Assembly (NCBI GenBank): GCA_902806305.1
Contig: CADCWC010000217.1
Span: 1-6,817, forward strand
Direction: 5' to 3'
DNA: 6,817 nucleotides
DNA from: an uncultured Thermoleophilia bacterium
GTDB lineage: Bacteria; Actinomycetota; Thermoleophilia; Gaiellales; F1-60-MAGs149
Each line of letters begins with the position of its first letter. Within the stretch, counting starts at the first letter, position 1. The notes below the pieces were generated by a model. The model was not told the DNA's origin. It made no database searches and saw nothing but the letters and a program-made list of their open reading frames with translations. The translations under genes and the position numbers were made by a program. Below, one piece after another: positions 1 through 5,408 of the stretch.

Positions 1-1193
1 ATCAGCATCGACGTGCCCCCGAGGCCCTGCGCGACCGCGGTCGGGAACCCGAAGTAGCGGATCGCGATGGTCGGCAGCGTGGCGATCAGGCCCAGGTAGA
101 TGGCTCCGGGCAGCGTCAGACGCGTGAGCACACGGTCGAGGTACTGGGCCGTGGGTCTCCCCGGCCGCACGCCCGGGATGAAGCCGCCGTACTTCTTGAG
201 GTTGTCGGCCTGCTCGGTCGGGTTGAACTGCACCGCCGTGTAGAAGAACGTGAACATCACGATCAGCGCGAACTCGAGGATGATCGAGGGCCACGACGTC
301 GGCGCGAAGAAGTCCGACAGGAACTCGAGCCCCGGGACGAGCTGGCCGATCGTGGGTGGGAAGAACAGCACCGCGACCGCGAAGATCACCGGGATGACGC
401 CCGCCATGTTGACCCGCAGCGGCATGTAGGTCGCGCCACCCGACGTCATCCGGCTGCCGACCTGCCGCTTGGCGTACTGGATCGGGATGCGCCGCTGACC
501 CTCGTTGATGAACACGACGGCCACGATCACGGCCAGCAGGATCAGCGGCAGCGACAGCCGCTCGAGCGTCGATCCCTGCAGCCAGGCGCTGACGGCGGTC
601 GGCACGGAGATCAGGATCGAGGCGAAGATCAGGAGCGACTGGCCGTTGCCGATGCCGCGCCGCGTCACGAGCTCGCCCATCCACATCAGGAGCGTCGTGC
701 CCGCGGTGAGGGTGACGACGATCAGCAGGAACGTCTGGATGTTGATGTCGGTCAGGACGTCCGAGCCGCCGAGCGACGACGAGTTCTGGAACAGGAAGAC
801 GTACCCGGCCGACTGGAAGGCCGCCAGCGCGACCGTCAGGTAGCGCGTCCACTGGGTGATCTTCTTCTGCCCGGCCTCGCCCTCCTTCTGCAGCTGCCCG
901 AGGGTCGGGACCACCACCGTCATCAGCTGCATGATGATCGAGGCCGTGATGTACGGCATGATCCCGAGCGCGAACAGCGAGAGGTTCTGCAGCGCCTGGC
1001 CGGAGAACAGGTTCAGGTAGCCGAGGATCGTGCCGCCGGCCTCGCCCTCGAAGACCTCCCGGAGCTGGGCGGTGTCCACGCCCGGCGTCGGCAGCCACGA
1101 GCCCGCCCGGTAGAGCAGCAGGATCGCGGCCGTGAACGCCAGCCGGCGCCGCAGGTCCGGGATCTTGAAGGCGTTGAGGATCGAGGAGAGCAA
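1..1193 (-). CDS. secY: Protein translocase subunit SecY (partial, 3' end missing)
   Basis: The first 397 codons of SecY, the membrane channel of the Sec translocon that partners SecE/SecG, SecA and ribosomes. The start follows the family pattern (LSSILNAFKIPDLRRRLAF). TM1 is about 18-38. The plug region and TM2 contain NLFSGQALQNLSLFALG and MPYITASIIMQLM (61-91), a classic SecY signature. Further membrane spans follow to about residue 380. The cytoplasmic loop QYAKRQVG (about 240-247) and the loop NPTEQADNLKKYGGFIPGVRPG (about 324-346) are present; R343 of the RPG motif corresponds to the E. coli C5-loop arginine needed for SecA function. The sequence stops at GGTSML, where family members have roughly 30-40 residues left (end of TM10 and tail). 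The TTG at 1193 is the only suitable start, 7 nt after rplO; its ribosome site is weak. Confidence 0.97.
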   Translation of the reverse strand, partial: MLSSILNAFKIPDLRRRLAFTAAILLLYRAGSWLPTPGVDTAQLREVFEGEAGGTILGYLNLFSGQALQNLSLFALGIMPYITASIIMQLMTVVVPTLGQLQKEGEAGQKKITQWTRYLTVALAAFQSAGYVFLFQNSSSLGGSDVLTDINIQTFLLIVVTLTAGTTLLMWMGELVTRRGIGNGQSLLIFASILISVPTAVSAWLQGSTLERLSLPLILLAVIVAVVFINEGQRRIPIQYAKRQVGSRMTSGGATYMPLRVNMAGVIPVIFAVAVLFFPPTIGQLVPGLEFLSDFFAPTSWPSIILEFALIVMFTFFYTAVQFNPTEQADNLKKYGGFIPGVRPGRPTAQYLDRVLTRLTLPGAIYLGLIATLPTIAIRYFGFPTAVAQGLGGTSML

Positions 1194-1200
1194 CGGTCCG

Positions 1201-1722
1201 CTAGGCCTCGTCGGCAGCGAGGGCCGGGTCGACCGGCGCGGCCGTGATGACGGTCGCCGTGCCTCCCGCAGCCTCGATCTTCTCGCGCGCCGAGCGGGTG
1301 AAGGCGTTCGCGGTCACGTTGAGCGCGCGCCGCAGCTCGCCCTCGCCGAGCACCTTGACCGGCTGCTTCGTGTTCTTGAGCAGTCCGGCGACGACCATGG
1401 TGGCCGGGGTGATCTCGGCGCCGGGCTCGAAGCGCTCGACGAGGTCGGCGAGCTTGACGATCTCGTTCGAGGTCCGGAACGGCCCCATCGGCATCGACTT
1501 CTTCATGTGCGGGCCGCGAAGCTTGCCCATGCGCATGTAGAGCGGCATCTGACCGCCCTCGAAGCCGGGCCGCATGTTGTGCGAGCCGGACCGGGACTTC
1601 TGGCCCTTCTGGCCGCGCCCGGACGTCTTGCCCGTGCCCGAGCCCTTGCCGCGCCCGATGCGCTTGCGCTCCTTGGTCGAGCCCTCGGCGGGGCTCAGCG
1701 TGTGCAGTCCGATCTCGGGCAT
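1201..1722 (-). CDS. rplO: 50S ribosomal protein L15 (uL15)
   Basis: A 173-residue L15, a late 50S assembly protein whose extended N-terminus threads through 23S rRNA. The Gly/Arg/Lys-rich arm is obvious: KERKRIGRGKGSGTGKTSGRGQKGQKSRSG (17-46), then RPGFEGGQMPLYMRMGKLRG (51-70). The globular C-terminal domain includes VKVLGEGEL (122-130) and AREKIEAAGGTATVI (145-159). The end (VDPALAADEA, about 164-173) is a short acidic Ala-rich tail. ATG at 1722 one base after the rpmD stop, with GGAGG at 1736-1732. The TAG stop lies 7 nt before the secY start, the usual rplO-secY coupling. Confidence 0.98.
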   Translation of the reverse strand: MPEIGLHTLSPAEGSTKERKRIGRGKGSGTGKTSGRGQKGQKSRSGSHNMRPGFEGGQMPLYMRMGKLRGPHMKKSMPMGPFRTSNEIVKLADLVERFEPGAEITPATMVVAGLLKNTKQPVKVLGEGELRRALNVTANAFTRSAREKIEAAGGTATVITAAPVDPALAADEA

Positions 1723-1723
1723 C

Positions 1724-1939
1724 TCAGCGGGCCTCCGCCTGGCTCGTCGCCGCGTCGTCCGCGGCGGACTCGTCGATCCGGACCAGGTGGTCGACCTGGA
1801 GCAGCATCCCGCGCAGCGCCGGCGAGTCCTCGTGCGTGCGGCTCTGGCCGATGCCTCGCAGCCCGAGGGCCCGCAGGGTGCCCCGGTGCCGCTTGGAGGT
1901 GCCGACCGACGAGCGCACCTGGGTGATGGTCTTCGGCAT
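1724..1939 (-). CDS. rpmD: 50S ribosomal protein L30 (uL30)
   Basis: A 71-residue L30, somewhat longer than the usual 58-62. The core is typical: TQVRSSVGTSKRHRGTLRALGL (6-27), then RGIGQSRTHEDSPALRGMLLQVDHLVRI across 28-55. L30 binds 23S rRNA on the solvent side of the 50S subunit. Residues 56-71 are an acidic, Ala-rich tail (ESAADDAATSQAEAR) that the family does not need. The ATG at 1939 overlaps the rpsE TGA by one base and has GGAGGT 6-7 nt upstream. The gene ends one base before the rplO ATG (TGAGATG). Confidence 0.97.
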   Translation of the reverse strand: MPKTITQVRSSVGTSKRHRGTLRALGLRGIGQSRTHEDSPALRGMLLQVDHLVRIDESAADDAATSQAEAR

Positions 1940-2592
1940 CAGGATACCTCCGCCCCGGCGCCGACCGGCGTGTGGGTGCCCACGGCCGTGCCGGCGGGCA
2001 GGGCATCCGCGATCGCCGCGGCCGCCGTCGCGGCGGCCGTGTCCTCGGCGCGGGCGTCCGCGGCGGCGCGGGCATCCGCCAGGCGGTGCGGCAGGATCTC
2101 CGAGACGCGCTTGCCCCGCAGCTTCGCGACCTCCTCGGGCCGGCGCAGGTTGCGCAGGCCCTGCTCGGCGGCGCGGCAGAGGTTGATCGGGTTCGACGTG
2201 CCGAGCGACTTGGCCAGCACGTCCTTGAGCCCCGCGAGCTCGAGCACCGCGCGGACGCCGGCACCCGCGATGACGCCCGTACCGGGGGAGGCAGGCTTCA
2301 GCATCACCTTGCCGGCGCCGTAGACGCCGACCGTCTCGTGCGTGATCGTGTTGTGGTGCTTCGGCACGCGGAACATGTTCTTCTTGGCGTCCTCGACGGC
2401 CTTCTGGATGGCCAGGGGAACCTCGTTCGCCTTGCCGTAGCCGACGCCGACGGAGTCGTGCTCGTCGCCGACGACCACGAGGGCCGTGAACGAGAAGCGT
2501 CGGCCGCCCTTGACGACCTTCGCGACGCGGTTGATCTCGACGACCCGCTCCTGGAGCTCGCGGCCGTCGCGCATGGTCGGAATTCGTCCCAC
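1939..2592 (-). CDS. rpsE: 30S ribosomal protein S5 (uS5) with Ala-rich C-terminal tail
   Basis: A 217-residue S5. S5 shapes the mRNA entry tunnel, affects decoding accuracy and contacts spectinomycin near the 30S neck. The N-terminal dsRBD-like domain is clear: LQERVVEINRVAKVVKGGRRFSF (13-35) and GVGYGKANEVPLAIQKA (49-65). The C-terminal domain has PGTGVIAGAGVRAVLELAG (103-121), SLGTSNPINLCRA (129-141) and LRGKRVSEIL (158-167). The family usually ends near 165-170; here residues 171-217 are an Ala-rich tail without recognisable fold. The GTG at 2592 overlaps the rplR stop by 1 nt, with GGAGG 12 nt upstream. Met7 (2574) is an alternative start that keeps the core but lacks a good ribosome site. 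The TGA overlaps the rpmD ATG (TGATG). Confidence 0.97.
   Translation of the reverse strand: MGRIPTMRDGRELQERVVEINRVAKVVKGGRRFSFTALVVVGDEHDSVGVGYGKANEVPLAIQKAVEDAKKNMFRVPKHHNTITHETVGVYGAGKVMLKPASPGTGVIAGAGVRAVLELAGLKDVLAKSLGTSNPINLCRAAEQGLRNLRRPEEVAKLRGKRVSEILPHRLADARAAADARAEDTAAATAAAAIADALPAGTAVGTHTPVGAGAEVS
2019..2039 (-). repeat. Perfect GC-only inverted repeat in the S5 tail codons
   Basis: Two 9-nt arms (2019-2027 and 2031-2039) are perfectly complementary around a 3-nt loop, all G/C in the stem. It lies in alanine codons of the S5 tail and is not followed by a T-tract, so it is not a standard terminator. It may simply reflect GCC/GCG codon runs. Confidence 0.55.
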
Positions 2593-2939
2593 TAGAAGTT
2601 CAGTCCTCCCTCGCGCGCGCCGTCGGCGAGCGCCTTGACGCGCCCGTGGTACAGGTAGCCGCCGCGGTCGAAGACGACCGTGGAGACCCCCGCCGCGCGG
2701 GCGCGCTCGGCCACGAGCAGGCCCGCGGCGCGAGCCTTGGCCGTCTTGTCGCCGTCACCGACGAGCCGCGAGTCGGCGGCCGCGACCGTGTGGCCGCGCT
2801 CGTCGTCGATGACCTGCGCGTAGATCGACGTGTTCGATCGGTACACGGCGAGGCGCGGACGATCCGTCGTGCCGCCGACCTTGCCGCGGACCCGGGTGTG
2901 GCGGCGCCTGCGCGCCGCGTCCTTCGTCAGCTTTGCCAT
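2592..2939 (-). CDS. rplR: 50S ribosomal protein L18 (uL18)
   Basis: A 115-residue L18, the 5S rRNA-binding protein of the central protuberance that works with L5. The Arg/Lys-rich N-terminus (MAKLTKDAARRRRHTRVRGK, 1-20) contacts 5S rRNA. The conserved RPRLAVYRSNTSIYAQVIDD (27-46) and the closing segment FDRGGYLYHGRVKALADGAR (90-109) then GGLNF are typical. The ATG at 2939 gives the standard MAK start. It lies after the 42-nt spacer with poorly spaced ribosome-site sequence. The TAG stop overlaps the rpsE GTG by one base (TAGTG), the same arrangement as at the rpsC-rplP junction. Confidence 0.98.
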   Translation of the reverse strand: MAKLTKDAARRRRHTRVRGKVGGTTDRPRLAVYRSNTSIYAQVIDDERGHTVAAADSRLVGDGDKTAKARAAGLLVAERARAAGVSTVVFDRGGYLYHGRVKALADGAREGGLNF

Positions 2940-2981
2940 GTCCTCGTTCTCTCAGTTCCTCGTGTGCTCTCGGTCGGAGCG
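2940..2981 (-). other. 42-nt rplF-rplR intergenic spacer
   Basis: This is the longest non-coding stretch in the window. In the mRNA sense it is purine-rich in its second half, with repeated GAG/GAGG triplets. A GAGG lies only 2 nt before the rplR ATG, and another GAGGA about 17 nt before it; neither is at ideal spacing. No T-tract, clear hairpin or recognisable promoter boxes are visible. Confidence 0.6.
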
Positions 2982-3515
2982 CTACGCGCGCTTGCCGACC
3001 TTCCGGGCCACGTACTCGCCCGCGTAGCGGATCCCCTTGCCCTTGTAGGGCTCGGGCGGGCGCAGACCGCGGATCTCGGCGGCGATCTGCCCGACGCGCT
3101 GCTTGTCCGATCCGCGCACGACGACCTGGGTCGGCGTCGGCACCTCGAACTCGATGCCCTCCGGCGCGCGGACGGTGATCGGATGCGAGAAGCCGAGCGC
3201 GAAGTCGATGTCCGTGCCCCGCAGCACGGCGCGGTAGCCGACGCCCTGGATCTCGAGGCGCTTCTCGAAGCCGCGGGTCACGCCCTCGACCATGTTCGCC
3301 ACCAGCGAGCGCGTCAGGCCGTGCAGCGCCCGGTGCTCCGAGCGGTCGCTCGGGCGCGTGACGGTCAGCGTGCCGCCGTCCTGGTTCAGCGTCATGTCCG
3401 GGGAGATGACCTGCTGGAGCTCGCCGCGCGGGCCCCTGACGGTCACCCGACCGGGAGCGGCGTCGACCGTCACCCCGTCGGGGACGTCGATGATGCGTCG
3501 TCCGATTCGGCTCAT
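2982..3515 (-). CDS. rplF: 50S ribosomal protein L6 (uL6)
   Basis: A 177-residue L6, the usual bacterial size, built of two repeated alpha/beta domains. It sits at the base of the L7/L12 stalk next to the sarcin-ricin loop and supports translation-factor binding. It starts MSRIGRRIIDVPDGV (1-15). The first domain runs to about residue 82 and the second follows from EIQGVGYRA (88-96). The family signature PPEPYKGKGIRYAGE is at 153-167, then the basic end RKVGKRA. ATG start with a strong TAGGAGG 6 nt upstream. The stop is TAG. It is followed by the only sizeable intergenic gap in the window (42 nt) before rplR. Confidence 0.98.
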   Translation of the reverse strand: MSRIGRRIIDVPDGVTVDAAPGRVTVRGPRGELQQVISPDMTLNQDGGTLTVTRPSDRSEHRALHGLTRSLVANMVEGVTRGFEKRLEIQGVGYRAVLRGTDIDFALGFSHPITVRAPEGIEFEVPTPTQVVVRGSDKQRVGQIAAEIRGLRPPEPYKGKGIRYAGEYVARKVGKRA

Positions 3516-3521
3516 CGCGCC

Positions 3522-3528
3522 CCTCCTA
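3522..3528 (-). promoter_or_regulatory. Stop codon fused to Shine-Dalgarno (rpsH to rplF)
   Basis: A second TAGGAGG, where the rpsH stop starts the rplF ribosome-binding site, 6 nt before the rplF ATG. The 11-nt stretch CTGGTAGGAGG is identical to that at the rpsN-rpsH junction, because both proteins end in Trp-stop. Confidence 0.8.
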
Positions 3529-3921
3529 CCAGACGAAGCACAGCACCTCGCCGCCGATGCCGCGCTTCGCGGCCTCGGAGGAGGTGACCATGCCGGTCGA
3601 GGTGGACAGGATGGCGGTGCCGAGGCCGCCGAGGACGCGCGGCATGCGGTCCTTCGTGGCGTAGATCCGGCGGCCGGGCTTCGAGACGCGCTTCAGGCCC
3701 GAGATGACCCGCTCGCGGTTCTCGCCGTACTTCAGCTCGACGACCAGGGTGGCGCTCGGCTCGCCCGGCTCGACGCGGAAGGACTGGATGTAGCCCTCCT
3801 CCTCGAGCAGGCGGGCGATCTCGACCTTGACCTTCGAGGACGGGATGCGGGTGTGCTCCTGCAGGGCCAGGTTCGCGTTGCGGATGCGGGTCAGCATGTC
3901 GGCGATGGGATCGGAGAGCAT
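3526..3921 (-). CDS. rpsH: 30S ribosomal protein S8 (uS8)
   Basis: A 131-residue S8 of normal length. S8 binds the central domain of 16S rRNA and, in E. coli, represses the spc operon by binding its own mRNA. The N-terminal domain MLSDPIADMLTRIRNAN (1-17) and HTRIPSSKVKVEIARLL (23-39) are present. The C-terminal signature GTAILSTSTG, MVTSSEAAKRG is at 101-121, with a final GGEVLCFVW. ATG start 8 nt after rpsN. Its TAG stop is again fused to the downstream Shine-Dalgarno, 10 nt before rplF. If feedback control exists here, S8 is the expected effector, but I could not identify a binding structure by eye. Confidence 0.98.
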   Translation of the reverse strand: MLSDPIADMLTRIRNANLALQEHTRIPSSKVKVEIARLLEEEGYIQSFRVEPGEPSATLVVELKYGENRERVISGLKRVSKPGRRIYATKDRMPRVLGGLGTAILSTSTGMVTSSEAAKRGIGGEVLCFVW

Positions 3922-3925
3922 GGTT

Positions 3926-3932
3926 CCTCCTA
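3926..3932 (-). promoter_or_regulatory. Stop codon fused to Shine-Dalgarno (rpsN to rpsH)
   Basis: TAGGAGG: the rpsN stop TAG forms the first three bases of the rpsH ribosome-binding site, 4 nt before the rpsH ATG. A terminating ribosome would sit directly on the next initiation site. Confidence 0.8.
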
Positions 3933-4115
3933 CCAGCTCGACTTGGTCATGCCCGGGATGACGCCCTCGTGGGCCATGTCGCGCAGGCAGATGCGGCAGA
4001 GCCCGAACTTGCGGTACACCGAGCGCGGCCGCCCGCAGCGCAGGCAGCGCGTGTAGTTGCGCGTCGGGTACTTCGCGGGCTGGGCCGCCTTGTGGATCAG
4101 GGACTTCTTGGCCAT
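3930..4115 (-). CDS. rpsN: 30S ribosomal protein S14, type Z (zinc-binding uS14)
   Basis: The 61-residue product is the short, zinc-dependent form of S14 (often named rpsZ or rpsN1), which helps assemble the 30S head. The four zinc ligands are visible: C24-x2-C27 and C40-x2-C43, in the context RCLRCGRPRSVYRKFGLCRIC. The N-terminus MAKKSLIHKA and the C-terminus GVIPGMTKSSW are standard. The longer zinc-free paralogue that replaces it under zinc starvation in some bacteria is not in this window. ATG start 6 nt after rplE, with only a poor GAG-type ribosome site, so reinitiation from rplE is likely. It ends TGG TAG, and the stop is the first part of the rpsH Shine-Dalgarno. Confidence 0.98.
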   Translation of the reverse strand: MAKKSLIHKAAQPAKYPTRNYTRCLRCGRPRSVYRKFGLCRICLRDMAHEGVIPGMTKSSW

Positions 4116-4121
4116 CTCGGG

Positions 4122-4688
4122 TCAGCTCTCTCGGAACGGCATGCCGAGCTCACGAAGGAGCTCGCGTGCCTCGTCGTCGGTGCGCGCCGTGGTCGTGACG
4201 GCCACGTCGAACCCCCGCACCTGATCGATCTGGTCGTAGTCGATCTCGGGGAAGATGATCTGCTCGCGCACGCCGAGGGCGAAGTTCCCGCGGCCGTCGA
4301 ACGAGTTCGGATTGATACCGCGGAAGTCGCGGATGCGCGGCAGCGCGACGGTCACGAGGCGGTCCAGGAAGTCGTACATCCGGGCCCCGCGCAGCGTCAC
4401 CTTGCAGCCGATGGGCATGTCCTCGCGGATCTTGAAGCCGGCGATCGACTTCTTGGCCCGCGTGATGACCGGGCGCTGGCCCGCGATCAGGGCCAGCTGT
4501 CCGACCGCCCGGTCGAGGACCTTCGAGTCGTTCTTGGCCTCGCCGACGCCCATGTTCAGCGTGATCTTGGTCAGCCGCGGCGCCTCCATGGGCGTCCGGT
4601 AGCCGCCGCGCTCCATGAGCCGGCCGAGGATCTCCTCGTCGTAGCGCCGTCGCAGCCGCGGGACGTACGTGGTGTCGACGTCAGCCAT
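4122..4688 (-). CDS. rplE: 50S ribosomal protein L5 (uL5)
   Basis: A 188-residue L5, close to the usual 180. L5 binds 5S rRNA in the central protuberance with L18 and contacts P-site tRNA. The family signature LTKITLNMGVGEA is at 39-51, the conserved KKSIAGFKIREDMPIG region at 79-94, and the block DFRGINPNSF, GRGNFALGV, EQIIFPEIDYD at 121-152. The ATG at 4688 lies inside the last codons of rplX (8-nt overlap) with GGAG at 4699-4696, 7 nt upstream. In E. coli the S8 repressor binds spc mRNA around this gene junction; here the two genes overlap, so any comparable site would have to lie in coding sequence. Six nt separate it from rpsN, whose Shine-Dalgarno is weak. Confidence 0.98.
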   Translation of the reverse strand: MADVDTTYVPRLRRRYDEEILGRLMERGGYRTPMEAPRLTKITLNMGVGEAKNDSKVLDRAVGQLALIAGQRPVITRAKKSIAGFKIREDMPIGCKVTLRGARMYDFLDRLVTVALPRIRDFRGINPNSFDGRGNFALGVREQIIFPEIDYDQIDQVRGFDVAVTTTARTDDEARELLRELGMPFRES

Positions 4689-5037
4689 CGGACCGCTCCG
4701 TGATCTGCTCGCCGCACTTCTTGCAGCGGCGGACCTTGCGCCCGTCGCCGAGGAACTCGAACCCCACGCGGGTGACCGCGTCGCAGGCCGGGCAGACGAG
4801 CCCGACGTTGTCGATCCGGAGCGGCGCCTCGATGTCGATCACGCCGCCCGGGGTCATCTGCGCGCCGCGCGTGCCCTTGACGGGACGCGGGCGGGAGTGC
4901 TTCTTCGCGATGTTGCGGCCCTCGACGATCAGCCGACCCTCCTCGGGACGGGCCTCGAGCACCTGCCCGCGCCGGCCGCGGTCCTTGCCGGTGAGCACCT
5001 GGACGGTGTCGCCCTTGCGGATCTTCATTCCCGCCAT
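4681..5037 (-). CDS. rplX: 50S ribosomal protein L24 (uL24), zinc-ribbon form
   Basis: A 118-residue L24, an early assembly initiator that binds 23S rRNA near the tunnel exit. The KOW-type N-terminus is clear: MKIRKGDTVQVLTGKDRGRRG (4-24), followed by EGRNIAKKH (39-47) and a GGVIDIEAPL segment (64-73). The C-terminal part holds C82-x2-C85 and C105-x2-C108, a four-cysteine arrangement expected to bind zinc, which many but not all bacterial L24 proteins have. The ATG at 5037 is preferred over the in-frame ATG at 5028 (Met4) because AGAGGTG lies at a suitable distance upstream. The same frame stays open far upstream across rplN, but that part is antiphase shadow sequence. The stop overlaps rplE by 8 nt (ATGGCTGA). 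Confidence 0.97.
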   Translation of the reverse strand: MAGMKIRKGDTVQVLTGKDRGRRGQVLEARPEEGRLIVEGRNIAKKHSRPRPVKGTRGAQMTPGGVIDIEAPLRIDNVGLVCPACDAVTRVGFEFLGDGRKVRRCKKCGEQITERSDG

Positions 5038-5039
5038 CT

Positions 5040-5408
5040 CTAGAGCACCTCTGGGGCGAGGGAGACGATCTTCATGAAGTTCCGCTCGCGCAGCTCGCGC
5101 GCCACGGGTCCGAAGATGCGCGTCCCTCGCGGGTTCCGGCCGGCGTCGATGATGACGGCGGCGTTCTCGTCGAACGCGATGTACGTCCCGTCCTCGCGGT
5201 GGTGGGACTTCTTCGTCCGCACCACGACGGCCTGGACGACCTCGCCCTTCTTGACGGTCCCGTTCGGCGTGGCCTGCTTCACGGTCCCGACGATGATGTC
5301 GCCCACGCGGGCGTAGCGGCGCTGCGAGCCGCCGCGGATGCGGATGCAGAGGATCTCGCGGGCGCCGGTGTTGTCGGCCACGCGCAGCCTCGACTCGACC
5401 TGGATCAC
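5040..5408 (-). CDS. rplN: 50S ribosomal protein L14 (uL14)
   Basis: The 122-residue product has exactly the usual length of bacterial L14, a 50S interface protein that contacts L19 and forms an intersubunit bridge with 16S rRNA. It begins MIQVESRLRVADNTGA (1-16). The family signature ENAAVIIDAG followed by RNPRGTRIFGPVARE fills about 81-105, and it ends with a typical KIVSLAPEVL. The start is GTG at 5408, sharing GTGA with the rpsQ stop (4-nt overlap), with AGGTGG at 5418-5413 just upstream. A GTG 33 nt further upstream is open in the same frame, but it would add residues foreign to the family and deepen the overlap with rpsQ, so it was not used. The stop is TAG, 2 nt before rplX. Confidence 0.98.
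   Translation of the reverse strand: MIQVESRLRVADNTGAREILCIRIRGGSQRRYARVGDIIVGTVKQATPNGTVKKGEVVQAVVVRTKKSHHREDGTYIAFDENAAVIIDAGRNPRGTRIFGPVARELRERNFMKIVSLAPEVL

Noticed and set aside
1132..1926. Long open frames on the plus strand across the window (for example 1132-1926, 2646-3587, 3969-4703)
   Set aside because: They lie opposite confidently identified ribosomal protein genes, show low-complexity Arg/Ala/Gly translations with no family motifs, and are the expected product of GC-rich third positions.
2019..2039. GC hairpin in rpsE as an intrinsic terminator
   Set aside because: No T-tract follows, it lies inside a coding region, and rpmD, rplO and secY continue immediately downstream.
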